Below are positions 1 to 7,424 of a stretch of 31,121 nt of DNA, one piece after another. Within the stretch, counting starts at the first letter, position 1. The number at the start of each line of letters is the position of its first letter. The notes below the pieces were generated by a model that was given only the letters and a program-made list of their open reading frames with translations, did no database searches and was not told the origin of the DNA. This DNA comes from Bacillota bacterium. GTDB lineage: Bacteria > Bacillota > Clostridia > Oscillospirales > Ethanoligenentaceae. The translations under genes were made by a program, and so were the position numbers. The stretch covers positions 1 to 31,121 of the forward strand of contig JAEWAU010000033.1 of assembly GCA_023391535.1 (NCBI GenBank). Direction: 5' to 3'.

Positions 1-66
1 GGTATGCGTTTTGCAGCACCCCCTGTTCTTCCGCGTTTCTTGTTTTCCGAAAGCGCAGCGCCGCCC

Positions 67-693
67 TCAGGCCTGCGCCTTCCTGCGGTGGTAGGGCCGC
101 AGGCGCAGATTGGCCGTGAGCAGCAAAATCACCTGCGCCGGAATGCCGATGACGAACAAAAGCCAGATATCCATGGCCCGGAACAGGAGCAGCGAAAGGT
201 AAACCGCCAGCAGCAGGCTCCAAACGAACACGGAAACGATGATGCAGTTGGTAACGCGCCTGTGGCGGCTCCAGGCGGAGTTGAGCACCAGCACCACGAT
301 GCTCGCCGCGGGAACGGCGTCCACATAAATGATCCAGAGGCGGCGCAGCGGCGTATAGAAAATGCCGAAGCCCACGAACAGAAGCGTGGCCACCGAGAAC
401 ACCAGCGTCACCGAAAGCAGAATCACGATCAGGCGGTTGCGCCGCAGCAGACGGGAAACGTCCCCGCGCGCGCTTTTGGGGTGCTCGGCCTCCAGCATGT
501 AGTCCACCGTGACGCCGAACATTCCGGCCAGTTCCTTGAGCACCGCGATATCCGGAATGGATTCCGCGCGTTCCCATTTGGAAACCGCCTTGTCGGTATA
601 GTTGAGCCTGTGTGCAAGCTCCGCCTGCGTCAGGCCCGAAGCCTTGCGCAGCGCGGTGATGTTCTTCGCAATCGCCGGCTTCAGGTCCTCCAT
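67..693 (-). CDS. Membrane-anchored XRE-family transcriptional regulator
   Basis: About 208 residues. Residues 7-62 form an XRE/Cro-type helix-turn-helix (ITALRKASGLTQAELAHRL followed by AVSKWERAESIPD), a standard operator-binding domain. The C-terminal two thirds contain about four hydrophobic segments (starting near LIVILLSVTLVF, IVVLVLNSAW, CIIVSVFVWSLLL and IWLLFVIGI), so the DNA-binding domain should sit on the cytoplasmic face of the membrane. The start at 693 (MEDLK) is chosen because AGGGAGG lies 9 nt upstream; an upstream ATG at 717 would have no such site. A sigma-A-like promoter lies 80-110 bp upstream, next to a palindrome that could be its operator. The gene diverges from degV. 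The signal it senses and its targets cannot be read from the sequence. HTH call firm; function inferred. Confidence 0.85.
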   Translation of the reverse strand: MEDLKPAIAKNITALRKASGLTQAELAHRLNYTDKAVSKWERAESIPDIAVLKELAGMFGVTVDYMLEAEHPKSARGDVSRLLRRNRLIVILLSVTLVFSVATLLFVGFGIFYTPLRRLWIIYVDAVPAASIVVLVLNSAWSRHRRVTNCIIVSVFVWSLLLAVYLSLLLFRAMDIWLLFVIGIPAQVILLLTANLRLRPYHRRKAQA

Positions 694-772
694 CGCGCGC
701 ATCCTCCCTTTCCGCAATCCGCGCCGGCCCGAACGGATGCCTTTCCGTCTCCGGGCAAAACGCTTTTAATTA

Positions 773-801
773 AGTATAATCGAAGTGCGGACAAATTGCA
801 A
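773..801 (-). promoter_or_regulatory. Sigma-A promoter of the XRE regulator
   Basis: On the minus strand, TTGCAA (801-796) and TATACT (778-773) are separated by exactly 17 bp. Transcription would start near 766 and read into the XRE gene at 693. The large palindrome at 806-828 lies just upstream of the -35. Confidence 0.65.
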
Positions 802-805
802 ACGC

Positions 806-968
806 GCCGGTAGAGCGGCTCTACCGGCAGTAGAGTCGGCTGAAAAAGACTCTACTGCCCCGGAACCGCATATAGAATCGCGCCGGAGCGTGTGTAGGGT
901 GCAAAGCGGCGCGGTTCCGGGTATCATATGGATATGGTTCCGCGGCGCGCGGCATACAGGGTGCCGCG
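806..968. repeat. Cluster of four consecutive inverted repeats between XRE regulator and degV
   Basis: Four perfect inverted repeats follow one another. (1) 806-828: 11-bp arms GCCGGTAGAGC/GCTCTACCGGC around one central base. (2) 829-837/848-856: AGTAGAGTC/GACTCTACT with a 10-nt loop. (3) 859-869/911-921: CCCGGAACCGC/GCGGTTCCGGG enclosing 41 nt. (4) 948-954/962-968: CGCGGCA/TGCCGCG with a 7-nt loop. The first two share the half-site GTAGAG/CTCTAC. They could be protein operators for the divergent genes or, if transcribed rightward, a folded degV leader. No run of T follows any stem, so ordinary terminators are unlikely. Confidence 0.7.
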
Positions 969-1009
969 GAGCAGAATACGGCGACAGAAAAGCTGAGGTT
1001 TTGAATGCG

Positions 1010-1897
1010 ATGGAAAACTATGTTTTAACCTGCTGTTCCACGGCGGATATGCCGGAAGAATTTTTCGAGCGCAGGCAGATCGCCTACGTTCCGTTTCATT
1101 TTACACTGGACGGCGTGGAGTATCCCGACGATCTGGGGCGCTCCGTCCCGTTCGACCAGTTTTATCAAAAGCTGGCCGCCGGCTCGCAATCCACCACCTC
1201 ACAGGTGAACGTCAACGAATTTCTCGCCTTCTTCGAGCCGTTTCTGGCGGCGGGGCGGGACGTTCTGCACATGAGCCTTTCCTCGGGCATCTCGGGCGAA
1301 TACGGCTCGGCCTGTGTGGCCCAAAACGAGCTCGCGCAAAAATACCCCGATCGCAAGATCGTGGTGGTGGATTCGCGCGCGGCCTCCTCCGGCTACGGCC
1401 TGCTGATGGACATGCTGGCGGACCGGCGGGACGCGGGCGCGTCGTTCGACGAGGCGGTGAGCTGGGTGCTGGAAAACCGCTTCACGATCCACCACTGGTT
1501 CTTTTCGTCCGATCTCACCTTTTACATCCGCGGCGGGCGCATCTCCAAAACAGCCGGGCTGTTCGGCACGCTGCTCAACATCTGCCCGCTGCTCAACGTG
1601 GATGAAGCCGGGCGCCTGACCCCGCGCGAGAAGATCCGCACCAAGAACCGCGTCATCCGCACCATTGTGGAGCGCATGAAGGAGCACGCGCAGGGCGCAG
1701 CGGCCTATTCCGGGCGCTGCTTCCTCTCCCAATCCGCCTGCCTTGCGGACGCGCAGGCCGTAGCGGGGCTTGTGAAACAGGCATTCCCCGCTTTGGATGG
1801 GGACGTGCGCATCGAGAACATCGGCACGGTGATCGGTTCCCACACCGGGCCGGGCACTGTGGCGCTGTTCTTTGTAGGCGACCGGCGCGACGCTTGA
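1010..1897 (+). CDS. DegV family fatty-acid-binding protein
   Basis: About 295 residues, the normal length of a DegV protein. This cytoplasmic family binds a fatty acid between two domains and in Bacillota serves as FakB, presenting the acyl chain to the kinase FakA. Family motifs are present in order: an N-terminal STAD element (CCSTADMPEEFF), MSLSSGISGEYGSA, VVDSRAASSGYG, the core RGGRISKTAGLFGTLLNICP, and a C-terminal GSHTGPGTVALFFVG. The start is ATG at 1010, with TGAGG about 11 nt upstream; TTG at 1001 is the alternative. The open frame extends upstream to 785, but that stretch is the hairpin-rich intergenic region and has no family similarity. It is followed at once by a PAP2-related membrane gene whose ribosome-binding site overlaps the degV stop. 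No fakA is in view. Confidence 0.92.
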   Translation: MENYVLTCCSTADMPEEFFERRQIAYVPFHFTLDGVEYPDDLGRSVPFDQFYQKLAAGSQSTTSQVNVNEFLAFFEPFLAAGRDVLHMSLSSGISGEYGSACVAQNELAQKYPDRKIVVVDSRAASSGYGLLMDMLADRRDAGASFDEAVSWVLENRFTIHHWFFSSDLTFYIRGGRISKTAGLFGTLLNICPLLNVDEAGRLTPREKIRTKNRVIRTIVERMKEHAQGAAAYSGRCFLSQSACLADAQAVAGLVKQAFPALDGDVRIENIGTVIGSHTGPGTVALFFVGDRRDA

Positions 1898-1910
1898 GGG
1901 GGCGGTTGAT

Positions 1911-2492
1911 TTGGCTGTGCATGTGGCAAAAGCTTTCCGGATTCTGATGGTGGCGCCTCTGATGGCGCTTTTGATGCTGCTCGTGCTGTTTATCCGCACG
2001 CCCGCGGCCTTTGGCAGCCCTGCGCTGTTCGCGGCCTCGGTGGCGTTTCTCACCGTGCTCCCCCTGCTCGGCTATCCGCTCCAGCCGTTTATCCCGCACT
2101 TCAAAAGCAAAGGCCGCGAGGGCCAGCGCACACTGGCCATGATCTTCGCGGTTCTGGGCTACGTGCTGGGCTGCGCCCTGGCGTTCGCGGCGCGCGCGCC
2201 CGGAAAGCTCAAGGTGATCTTCCTCGCGTACCTGTTCTCAGGCGTCCTTGTGGTGCTGCTCAACAAGCTTCTGCATGTGCGGGCCAGCGGGCACGCGTGC
2301 GGCGTGGCCGGGCCGTTCGCCATTCTGGCCTGCTTCGGCCAGTGGGCCGCAGTTCTGGGGCTTCCGCTGCTCGCCCTGGTTTGGTGGTCGAGCCTCAAGA
2401 CGCACCGGCACACACTCTGGCAGCTTACGGCGGGCACGCTTGTGCCGCTGGCCGCGCTGGCCATCGCGGTGGCTCTCGTTCCCATCGCCTGA
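1911..2492 (+). CDS. PAP2-related polytopic membrane protein
   Basis: 193 residues with about six hydrophobic segments. Two stretches recall the PAP2 lipid-phosphatase fold: VRASGHACGVAGP resembles the PSGH motif, and WSSLKTHRHTLWQLTAGTL resembles the SRxxxxxHxxxD/G motif. The arginine after the serine and the final aspartate of the last motif are not clearly kept, so catalysis is uncertain. It may be a divergent or non-catalytic relative. The start is TTG at 1911, preceded at 8 nt by GAGGGGG, which overlaps the degV stop codon. This suggests translational coupling and a two-gene operon with a shared lipid theme. A strong terminator lies about 125 nt downstream. Membrane nature firm; PAP2 link moderate. 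Confidence 0.65.
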   Translation: MAVHVAKAFRILMVAPLMALLMLLVLFIRTPAAFGSPALFAASVAFLTVLPLLGYPLQPFIPHFKSKGREGQRTLAMIFAVLGYVLGCALAFAARAPGKLKVIFLAYLFSGVLVVLLNKLLHVRASGHACGVAGPFAILACFGQWAAVLGLPLLALVWWSSLKTHRHTLWQLTAGTLVPLAALAIAVALVPIA

Positions 2493-2617
2493 ACCGAACC
2501 GTCTTCTGAGAACGTGAACAAAAAATCTTCACAAAACCGATTTGCAAGGTTTTGCTCAATTTTTTGACGGCCTCTATCAAAGATTAGTATGAACCGAAAA
2601 TCCGATTTTTCTGCCGG

Positions 2618-2664
2618 AAAAGCCGCGTCAAAAGCTTTGTTTTGAAGTTTTTGACGCGGCTTTT
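2618..2664 (+). terminator. Rho-independent terminator of degV-PAP2 operon
   Basis: Arms AAAAGCCGCGTCAAAA (2618-2633) and TTTTGACGCGGCTTTT (2649-2664) are perfect complements with a 15-nt loop, followed by TGTTTTG. The run of A before the stem makes it potentially bidirectional. Confidence 0.85.
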
Positions 2665-2699
2665 GTTTTGCAGACCGGCCCGGGCAGCGCCCGCAACGC

Positions 2700-2745
2700 A
2701 AAAAGCGCCGCGGAACGAACCGGGTTTGTTCCGCGGCGCTTTTTT
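2700..2745 (-). terminator. Rho-independent terminator of rplU-prp-rpmA
   Basis: Arms AAAAAGCGCCGCGGAAC (2700-2716) and GTTCCGCGGCGCTTTTT (2728-2744) form a 17-bp perfect stem with an 11-nt loop. Read leftward it ends in a T-run just after the rpmA stop. It works in both directions and stands back to back with the terminator at 2618-2664. Confidence 0.88.
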
Positions 2746-2762
2746 GTTTTTGCAAACGGGGA

Positions 2763-3044
2763 TTATTCCTCGGTTTGGATGCTGACCTGCTTGCGGTCGC
2801 GCCCCAGACGCTCGAAACGCACCTTGCCGCTCTCCAGGGCGAACAGCGTATCGTCGCTGCCGCGGCCCACGTTCACGCCCGGATGGATATGGGTGCCGCG
2901 CTGGCGCACAAGGACGTTGCCGGCGAGCACGAACTGCCCGTCCGCCCTCTTGACGCCCAGGCGTTTGGATTCGCTGTCGCGTCCGTTCTTCGTGGAACCG
3001 ACGCCCTTTTTATGTGCAAAAAACTGGAGTGAAATCTTCAGCAT
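2763..3044 (-). CDS. rpmA: 50S ribosomal protein L27 (Prp-processed form)
   Basis: 93 residues. The body GSTKNGRDSESKRLGVKRADGQ, the RQRGTHIHPG segment and GRGSDDTLFA are typical of L27, which reaches the peptidyl-transferase centre of the 50S subunit. The N-terminus begins MLKISLQFFAHKKG. This is the Bacillota-type extension that must be cut after the FFA motif by the protease Prp to expose the functional N-terminus; prp lies two reading steps upstream. AAGGAAGT precedes the ATG by 7-8 nt. It is the last gene of rplU-prp-rpmA and is followed by a strong terminator. The obgE gene that often follows in Bacillota is not here. Confidence 0.98.
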   Translation of the reverse strand: MLKISLQFFAHKKGVGSTKNGRDSESKRLGVKRADGQFVLAGNVLVRQRGTHIHPGVNVGRGSDDTLFALESGKVRFERLGRDRKQVSIQTEE

Positions 3045-3101
3045 TCCGATGACTTCCTTTCTGACACAAGGCTTTGAAAAACATCGATCATATTTTACGG
3101 G

Positions 3102-3443
3102 TTAGGATTTGCCCGCGCGCAGCCTGGTTTCCACCTGGATGGTACCCCGATGCCCGCGCGAAAGAGTTTCGAGCTGCAGCCGCAGCCCCTCGAGCACCGC
3201 TTGAACGGCCTTTTCCTGCTCCGCCGCGCCGGGCGGCGCAAGCACAAGCTCCACGGTATCGCCCTGCGTGTGCACGCGCGCATCCGCGTGAAGCACTTCG
3301 GTGACGGTGTTGGCGGCCATCTGCACGGCGCTCGAAACGCCCGCGCAAACGATGTCGCGCCCCGCGGCGGCATACCCCGCGTGGCCCGAAACCGCAAAGC
3401 CGCAAAGCCGCCCGCCGGCGTGGAAAAAACGCGCCCGGATCAT
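3102..3443 (-). CDS. prp: Ribosomal-processing cysteine protease Prp (YsxB family)
   Basis: 113 residues, the usual size of this small protease. The signature GHAGYAAAGRDIVCAGVSSAVQ carries the catalytic His (in GHA) and Cys (in IVCAGVS). Prp removes the N-terminal extension of L27, and the matching substrate extension (LQFFA then HKKG) is present in the next gene, so enzyme and substrate are encoded together. The start ATG is 4 nt after the rplU stop, with GAGGCG inside the end of rplU acting as ribosome-binding site. The gap to rpmA is 57 nt. Confidence 0.95.
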   Translation of the reverse strand: MIRARFFHAGGRLCGFAVSGHAGYAAAGRDIVCAGVSSAVQMAANTVTEVLHADARVHTQGDTVELVLAPPGAAEQEKAVQAVLEGLRLQLETLSRGHRGTIQVETRLRAGKS

Positions 3444-3447
3444 GGCT

Positions 3448-3759
3448 TTACGCCTCGATCTTTTCGATCTGCACCTTGGTGTAGGGCTGGCGGTGGCCGA
3501 TCTTCTTGCGCTCGTTCTTCTTGGATTTATACTTGAAAACCATGATCTTCTTGGCTTTGCCGTTTTTCTGCACCTTGCCCGAAACCGTAGCGCCCGCTAC
3601 GTACGGAGCGCCCGCCACGAAGCCGTCGTCGCGGCCAAGCGCGACCACTTTATCGAACGTGACGCCCGCGCCGTCTTCCGCGCCGAGCTTTTCCACGAAG
3701 ATGGTGTCGCCTTCCTGCACACGGTACTGTTTTCCGCCCGTTTCAATCACTGCATACAT
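3448..3759 (-). CDS. rplU: 50S ribosomal protein L21
   Basis: 103 residues, standard length. It starts MYAVIETGGKQYRVQEGD and ends with the basic KYKSKKNERKKIGHRQPYT segment that binds 23S rRNA, both diagnostic for L21. First gene of the rplU-prp-rpmA operon, whose promoter lies about 110 bp upstream. The roughly 100-nt leader is a natural place for the L21 leader RNA known in some Bacillota, but that structure was not confirmed here. Confidence 0.98.
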   Translation of the reverse strand: MYAVIETGGKQYRVQEGDTIFVEKLGAEDGAGVTFDKVVALGRDDGFVAGAPYVAGATVSGKVQKNGKAKKIMVFKYKSKKNERKKIGHRQPYTKVQIEKIEA

Positions 3760-3868
3760 GAATCATAGGACCCGCCTTTTGTTTAGACTCGCTGCACGGG
3801 GCGACGCCGGGGCGCACGCGCCGGAAAAACGGCAGTACTTGAAAAGCCCATAGCAAGCGGCACCATAA

Positions 3869-3897
3869 AGAGTAACACAAGCGAAAGCGCTTGTCAA
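3869..3897 (-). promoter_or_regulatory. rplU operon promoter with palindrome in the spacer
   Basis: Minus strand TTGACA (3897-3892) and TACTCT (3874-3869) with a 17-bp spacer. The spacer region contains the inverted repeat ACAAGCG-AAAG-CGCTTGT (plus-strand 3877-3894), which overlaps the -35. It may be an operator or simply a local fold. The leader to the rplU start is about 100 nt. Confidence 0.75.
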
Positions 3898-3910
3898 CCG
3901 GCGCGCGCGC

Positions 3911-3948
3911 AAAAGCGCGGTTTTACCGGATTTCCGGCAAAACCGCGC
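3911..3948 (-). terminator. Terminator of ypeB
   Basis: Just downstream of the ypeB stop, arms GCGCGGTTTT (3915-3924) and AAAACCGCGC (3939-3948) flank an inner CCGG/CCGG stem. Read leftward the stem is followed by TTTT (complement of AAAA at 3911-3914). Confidence 0.7.
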
Positions 3949-3958
3949 CCGCATACGC

Positions 3959-5314
3959 TTACATGGCAAGCGTTCCCCCCGGCGTTTCCTTCAAAATGAG
4001 GATCTGCTCCTCGAACCCCGTTGCGACGTTGATATAATCGATGACCTCCTGGCCGCTCGGCGAGACGCATTTGAACTCGTAACACAGCGCCTCCTGCGTT
4101 CCGCCCACGGGGATGAGGGCGAGATCCTGCGTCTGTTCCCTGAGCATGGGGCTGAGCAGCGCGCGCGCCGCCGCCACGGAGATCTTCGCCTTGGGCAGGC
4201 TGCGTTTTTTGTGGTTCATCAAAAAGCCCGTCTGGTCGAAGGAGACGATCTCGCCCGTGTCGAGCGCCACGCCCACCTTCATCAGGTCGGTGTAGCACAC
4301 CGTTTGGCCGAGCGCATACGCGTAGTTGACCACGCAGACGTTGTTGCCCGTAAGTGTATAGGTGCGCTGCATATCGGCAAAGCCGTGGGCGGCGAGGAAC
4401 GCATCGGCCTTCTGTACGGCCGCCTGTGTGCCGAGTTTCGCCGCGGGCACGCTTCTCCCGTCGAGCATCCGCACGGGGAAGCCGCCGCTCTTCGAAACGG
4501 CCACGACGATAGTCCCCGTTTTGAAGGTGTAGGCGGGCAGCGTGCCCGCGGCGTCGCCGTTCGGTTTCAGCGCCGAAGCATTCGCCCCCAGCAGGCGCGC
4601 GGCAGCGCTTTGCGCCTGCGCCTGCGAAACGGCCTTTTGGCCTTTGGTCATCTCGGGCTGCTTTTTGAGCACGTTATCCGAAAACGGGCCGTCGTAAATC
4701 AGCGCCGGCAGGCCCGAAAGGTTGTTGTCCATGCTCTGGAAGCCGTCCGCCACGGCGTTCGCCTGCAAAGCGGTGTTCTTCGAAAGCGTGTTCACCGCGC
4801 CGCTCGATTTGAACAGCGTGAGGTGCCCCTCCTGAACGTCGGAAACGAGGTCCGTAAGCTCGGTGGAGAGCTTGTCCGCATTGCCGGTGAGGCGGCTGAT
4901 GGTCTGGCGGTCGGATTCCGTGAGCTTCCTGTTCTGCGTGACCGCCATCGAAAGCGAATTGGCGTAATCGCCCACCTGCGAGAGGAATTTGGTGGTGTTA
5001 TTCAGGTTGACATTGGCCACGGCGATCTGCGAAAGATCGGTTTTGGCCGCCTCGGATTCCATGCGGATCTGGCCCGCAATGCCCACGAGCTGCGGCAGCG
5101 TTCCGGCGTACTGCGCCTTCTGGAGCGCGACGTCGATGTTGCCCACATGGTCCGAAAGGTCGCTGAGCGAGCGCTGGTAGGAATATTCGATATTCTGCTT
5201 CAGGCCGTAAGCCATCCAGAACCCGGTGACGGCGAGCCCCACCGCCACCACGAACCCCGCCGCAAAAAAGCTGAACAGCCGGATGCGGTTCCGGCGGCGC
5301 CTGATGTGTGCCAT
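3959..5314 (-). CDS. ypeB: Germination protein YpeB
   Basis: About 451 residues, matching YpeB of spore-formers. A basic N-terminus (MAHIRRRRNRIRLF) is followed by one membrane segment (FFAAGFVVAVGLAVTGFWMAYGL), then a long helical region starting LKQNIEYSYQRSLSDLSDHVGNID, then PepSY-like repeats in the C-terminal half (for example VGVALDTGEIVSFDQTGFLMNH). In Bacillus, YpeB sits in the spore and is needed to localise or stabilise the cortex-lytic enzyme SleB. Here no sleB is adjacent, which is unusual for this pair. The start at 5314 is chosen because GGAGGGG lies 5 nt upstream; an in-frame ATG at 5338 is less well supported. Ends in its own terminator. Confidence 0.93.
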   Translation of the reverse strand: MAHIRRRRNRIRLFSFFAAGFVVAVGLAVTGFWMAYGLKQNIEYSYQRSLSDLSDHVGNIDVALQKAQYAGTLPQLVGIAGQIRMESEAAKTDLSQIAVANVNLNNTTKFLSQVGDYANSLSMAVTQNRKLTESDRQTISRLTGNADKLSTELTDLVSDVQEGHLTLFKSSGAVNTLSKNTALQANAVADGFQSMDNNLSGLPALIYDGPFSDNVLKKQPEMTKGQKAVSQAQAQSAAARLLGANASALKPNGDAAGTLPAYTFKTGTIVVAVSKSGGFPVRMLDGRSVPAAKLGTQAAVQKADAFLAAHGFADMQRTYTLTGNNVCVVNYAYALGQTVCYTDLMKVGVALDTGEIVSFDQTGFLMNHKKRSLPKAKISVAAARALLSPMLREQTQDLALIPVGGTQEALCYEFKCVSPSGQEVIDYINVATGFEEQILILKETPGGTLAM

Positions 5315-5520
5315 ATCCACCCCTCCGTACATTCCCACGGCATTCCGGTTTCAGCCGATCAGTTCCGGAGCGTTTTGCCTTTCCGCCAGAAGCGGAACGC
5401 GAAAGATCCGGTTTTTTTTATCCAAAACGGAATTGCCGGCAAGCCCCGCGGCGCTTTCCGCCCCGGGGCGCACAATGGATATGGTTATTTTATCCGGCCG
5501 CGCCGGGAATATCCGCCGCC

Positions 5521-6882
5521 CTATTTCCGGCCGGAAGAAGCGCTTTCCGCAGGCTCCAGGCGTTCGGGCGGCTGCGGCTTCCACTTGCCCGAAAGAACCT
5601 CCCCGGCCGGCCAGCGGAGCCGCAGCAGGAGGTTAAAGACGCCGCGCGGAGCCGGCAGCCAATTGAATTGCTCGGCGCGCGGCGGCGGGCAGCGCCCGAT
5701 GAGCAGTTCGAGCGAGCCGTCCTCTCCGTAGATCAGGCGGCCGAGCTGCGGCCCCAGCGCGAAGCGCCCGGACGGATTGCGCGCGAGGAAGCCTTCCGAA
5801 TTGTAAACGGTGAGCGACCACGACGCGTTCACGGGCGGAAACGCCCCCGGCGGGAAGCGCAGGCGGTAGGCGCGGCGGCCCTGCAGGGGCAGCCCCTGCG
5901 CGTCGGAAGCGCAGAACGCGCAGGCCGTATCCTGCGGAATGGGCGCGCCGGGCAGATAGCGCGCGGCCGCCGCGCGCTGCAGGTACCAGTCGCCGTAAAC
6001 GCCGATCCCCTCGAGCGGGAGCAGCCAGCCGCCGTTTTTCGAAGCGCCCGCATACGCCTGGCGGGCGGCGCGCCGGATAACGCCAGGCCCCTCCGCCACG
6101 GCGGCGGTAAGCGCGCGGGCCGCGGGGGACGGCAGCGCGGAAAACACGAACGGCTGCGCCAGCAGGCCCAGAGCCCCGAGCCGGCGCTCCATCTCGGCGT
6201 CCGGCGCGGGCGGATTCGCCGCCATTCCGGCCGAAAGCAGCGTGAAATAGGATTCCGCATCCAGCCCCTCGGCCAGGCGAACGCTGGCGGGGCGCGCGAC
6301 GAGCCGCGCCTGCGGCAGCGTGCTCCCCGGGGCGAAGGAGCCGTACTTGCGGTAAAACGCCAGCGGCGCCAGCCCGAATCCATCGAGCAGCGCACGCGCG
6401 GCGGCAAGGTCGCCTGCGCCGCGCACGGCGACGCCGCCGCGCAGCAGCACGGAATCCGTGGGAGCGTTGATGCGCGGCAGCGGAGGGGCCTCGCCCGTAA
6501 AGCCCGGGCCGGCGAGCAGGTAATCCCCCGCCTGTTCGCCGGTGGTGCGGGAGCCGAGCGAGGCGAACACGTTGCTCCACGCGTCAAGCAGCTCCACCAC
6601 GCAGTACCGCCCCTGCAAAGCCGGCAGATGCAGCACCAGCGGCCCGGCTTTCAGGTCGAGCCACGCCACGCAGGCGAGCTGGTCCACGGCGGGCCGCACC
6701 ACGATTCTGTCCGCCGGGCGCGGATACCCGGATGCCAAAAACAGTTCGTTGCCCCGCAGCCCCGCGGCCAGCATGTTGCGGCGCGTCACGGCCCCAAGCA
6801 CCAGCGGATACCCGAACAGATATGCGGCAAGCGCGTCGTCCGCAAGGCCCGCCGTACCGGAAACGTCCCCTGTTCCCTTCAT
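5521..6882 (-). CDS. DUF1254/DUF1214 domain protein
   Basis: 453 residues. The N-terminal half has DUF1254 features: LAAYLFGYPLVLGAVTRRN, then AWLDLKAGPLVLHLPALQGRY and VELLDAWSNVFASLGSRTTG. The C-terminal part has the DUF1214 signature VNASWSLTVYNSEGFLARNP. The two domains normally occur together; their biochemical role is not established. Most family members I know of have an export signal, but this one begins directly with MKGTGDVSGTAGLADDA and appears cytoplasmic. The ATG at 6882 has AAAGGATGG/GGCGGGG upstream, and an earlier ATG is out of frame. Single gene, no obvious operon partner; ypeB follows on the same strand after a 206-nt gap in which nothing was seen. Confidence 0.85.
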   Translation of the reverse strand: MKGTGDVSGTAGLADDALAAYLFGYPLVLGAVTRRNMLAAGLRGNELFLASGYPRPADRIVVRPAVDQLACVAWLDLKAGPLVLHLPALQGRYCVVELLDAWSNVFASLGSRTTGEQAGDYLLAGPGFTGEAPPLPRINAPTDSVLLRGGVAVRGAGDLAAARALLDGFGLAPLAFYRKYGSFAPGSTLPQARLVARPASVRLAEGLDAESYFTLLSAGMAANPPAPDAEMERRLGALGLLAQPFVFSALPSPAARALTAAVAEGPGVIRRAARQAYAGASKNGGWLLPLEGIGVYGDWYLQRAAAARYLPGAPIPQDTACAFCASDAQGLPLQGRRAYRLRFPPGAFPPVNASWSLTVYNSEGFLARNPSGRFALGPQLGRLIYGEDGSLELLIGRCPPPRAEQFNWLPAPRGVFNLLLRLRWPAGEVLSGKWKPQPPERLEPAESASSGRK

Positions 6883-7341
6883 ATCCCCGCCATCCTTTCG
6901 CCCGGCCGCCGCGCGCGGCCGCCTCCGGCTTTTCCGCGGCTTTTCGCCTTTTGCGCGCCGCGTCCGCCGTTCTGTACCAGTTATACGAAGGATGTCCTTG
7001 GATCATTCCTGATTTTATCGCCTATATTCGACAAATAATCTTCTCTTTTTGCTGCATCCGCGTTTATACGCACGCGGCAGGCGGCGGGAAGGCACGCGCG
7101 GCTTCTCTTTTTGTCGGCGTGTGCGCGCGAGCCGCCGCCTTGAAAAACGGAGAAGGCCCGCCTTTTCCCCGGTCCGATTCCCGAATTTTGGGGAACCGGG
7201 AGGGGCCCGGGCGCCGGAAATTTCGATTTTTCCTGCCGGGCGGCGGCATATCCGTCCGCGCAGGAAACACTGTTTTGCGGCCTCAATCCGGCCCCGCGCA
7301 AACCGCGCCGGAGAACGCGGCCTATTCTTTCGGACGATTTC
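6883..7341. other. Intergenic region upstream of DUF1254 gene and clC
   Basis: About 460 nt without a credible gene; open frames here are GC-driven and lack family features. A short GC-rich inverted repeat GGCCGC/GCGGCC lies near 6905-6922. No confident promoter was found for the minus-strand DUF1254 gene. The clC promoter starts at 7342. Confidence 0.45.
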
Positions 7342-7370
7342 TTGCACGCAGGCACGCCGGGTGCTATACT
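7342..7370 (+). promoter_or_regulatory. Promoter of the clC - GntR/RCK_C operon
   Basis: TTGCAC (7342-7347) and TATACT (7365-7370) with a 17-bp spacer. Transcription should begin near 7377. This favours the downstream ATG at 7425 over the one at 7392 as the clC start. Confidence 0.75.
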
Positions 7371-7424
7371 GGAAGGGAAAAGTGAAAACTTATGTTGGTG
7401 TATCAAGTTGGAGGTTGCGTCGGA

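Larger units (their letters stand above)
694..1009. other. Divergent intergenic region, XRE regulator / degV
   Basis: This 316-nt gap has no credible gene. It holds the minus-strand promoter at 773-801 and the four inverted repeats at 806-968. No convincing plus-strand promoter for degV was found; TATAAT at 775-780 lacks a -35, and TATCAT at 922-927 has only weak upstream matches. Confidence 0.6.

Noticed and set aside
775..780. Plus-strand TATAAT as degV promoter
   Set aside because: No -35 at 16-18 bp; the same bases fit a much better minus-strand promoter with TTGCAA at 17 bp.
785..1009. In-frame N-terminal extension of DegV by 75 residues
   Set aside because: The stretch is built of the inverted repeats, has no family similarity, and the ATG at 1010 gives the normal DegV length.
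3877..3894. Catabolite-repression (cre) site in the rplU promoter
   Set aside because: The palindrome does not match the cre consensus spacing, and control of a ribosomal operon by CcpA is not expected.
4211..5731. Long plus-strand frame opposite ypeB
   Set aside because: It is rich in Arg/His/Val of the GC-skewed antisense kind and mirrors the confidently assigned ypeB; no start site.
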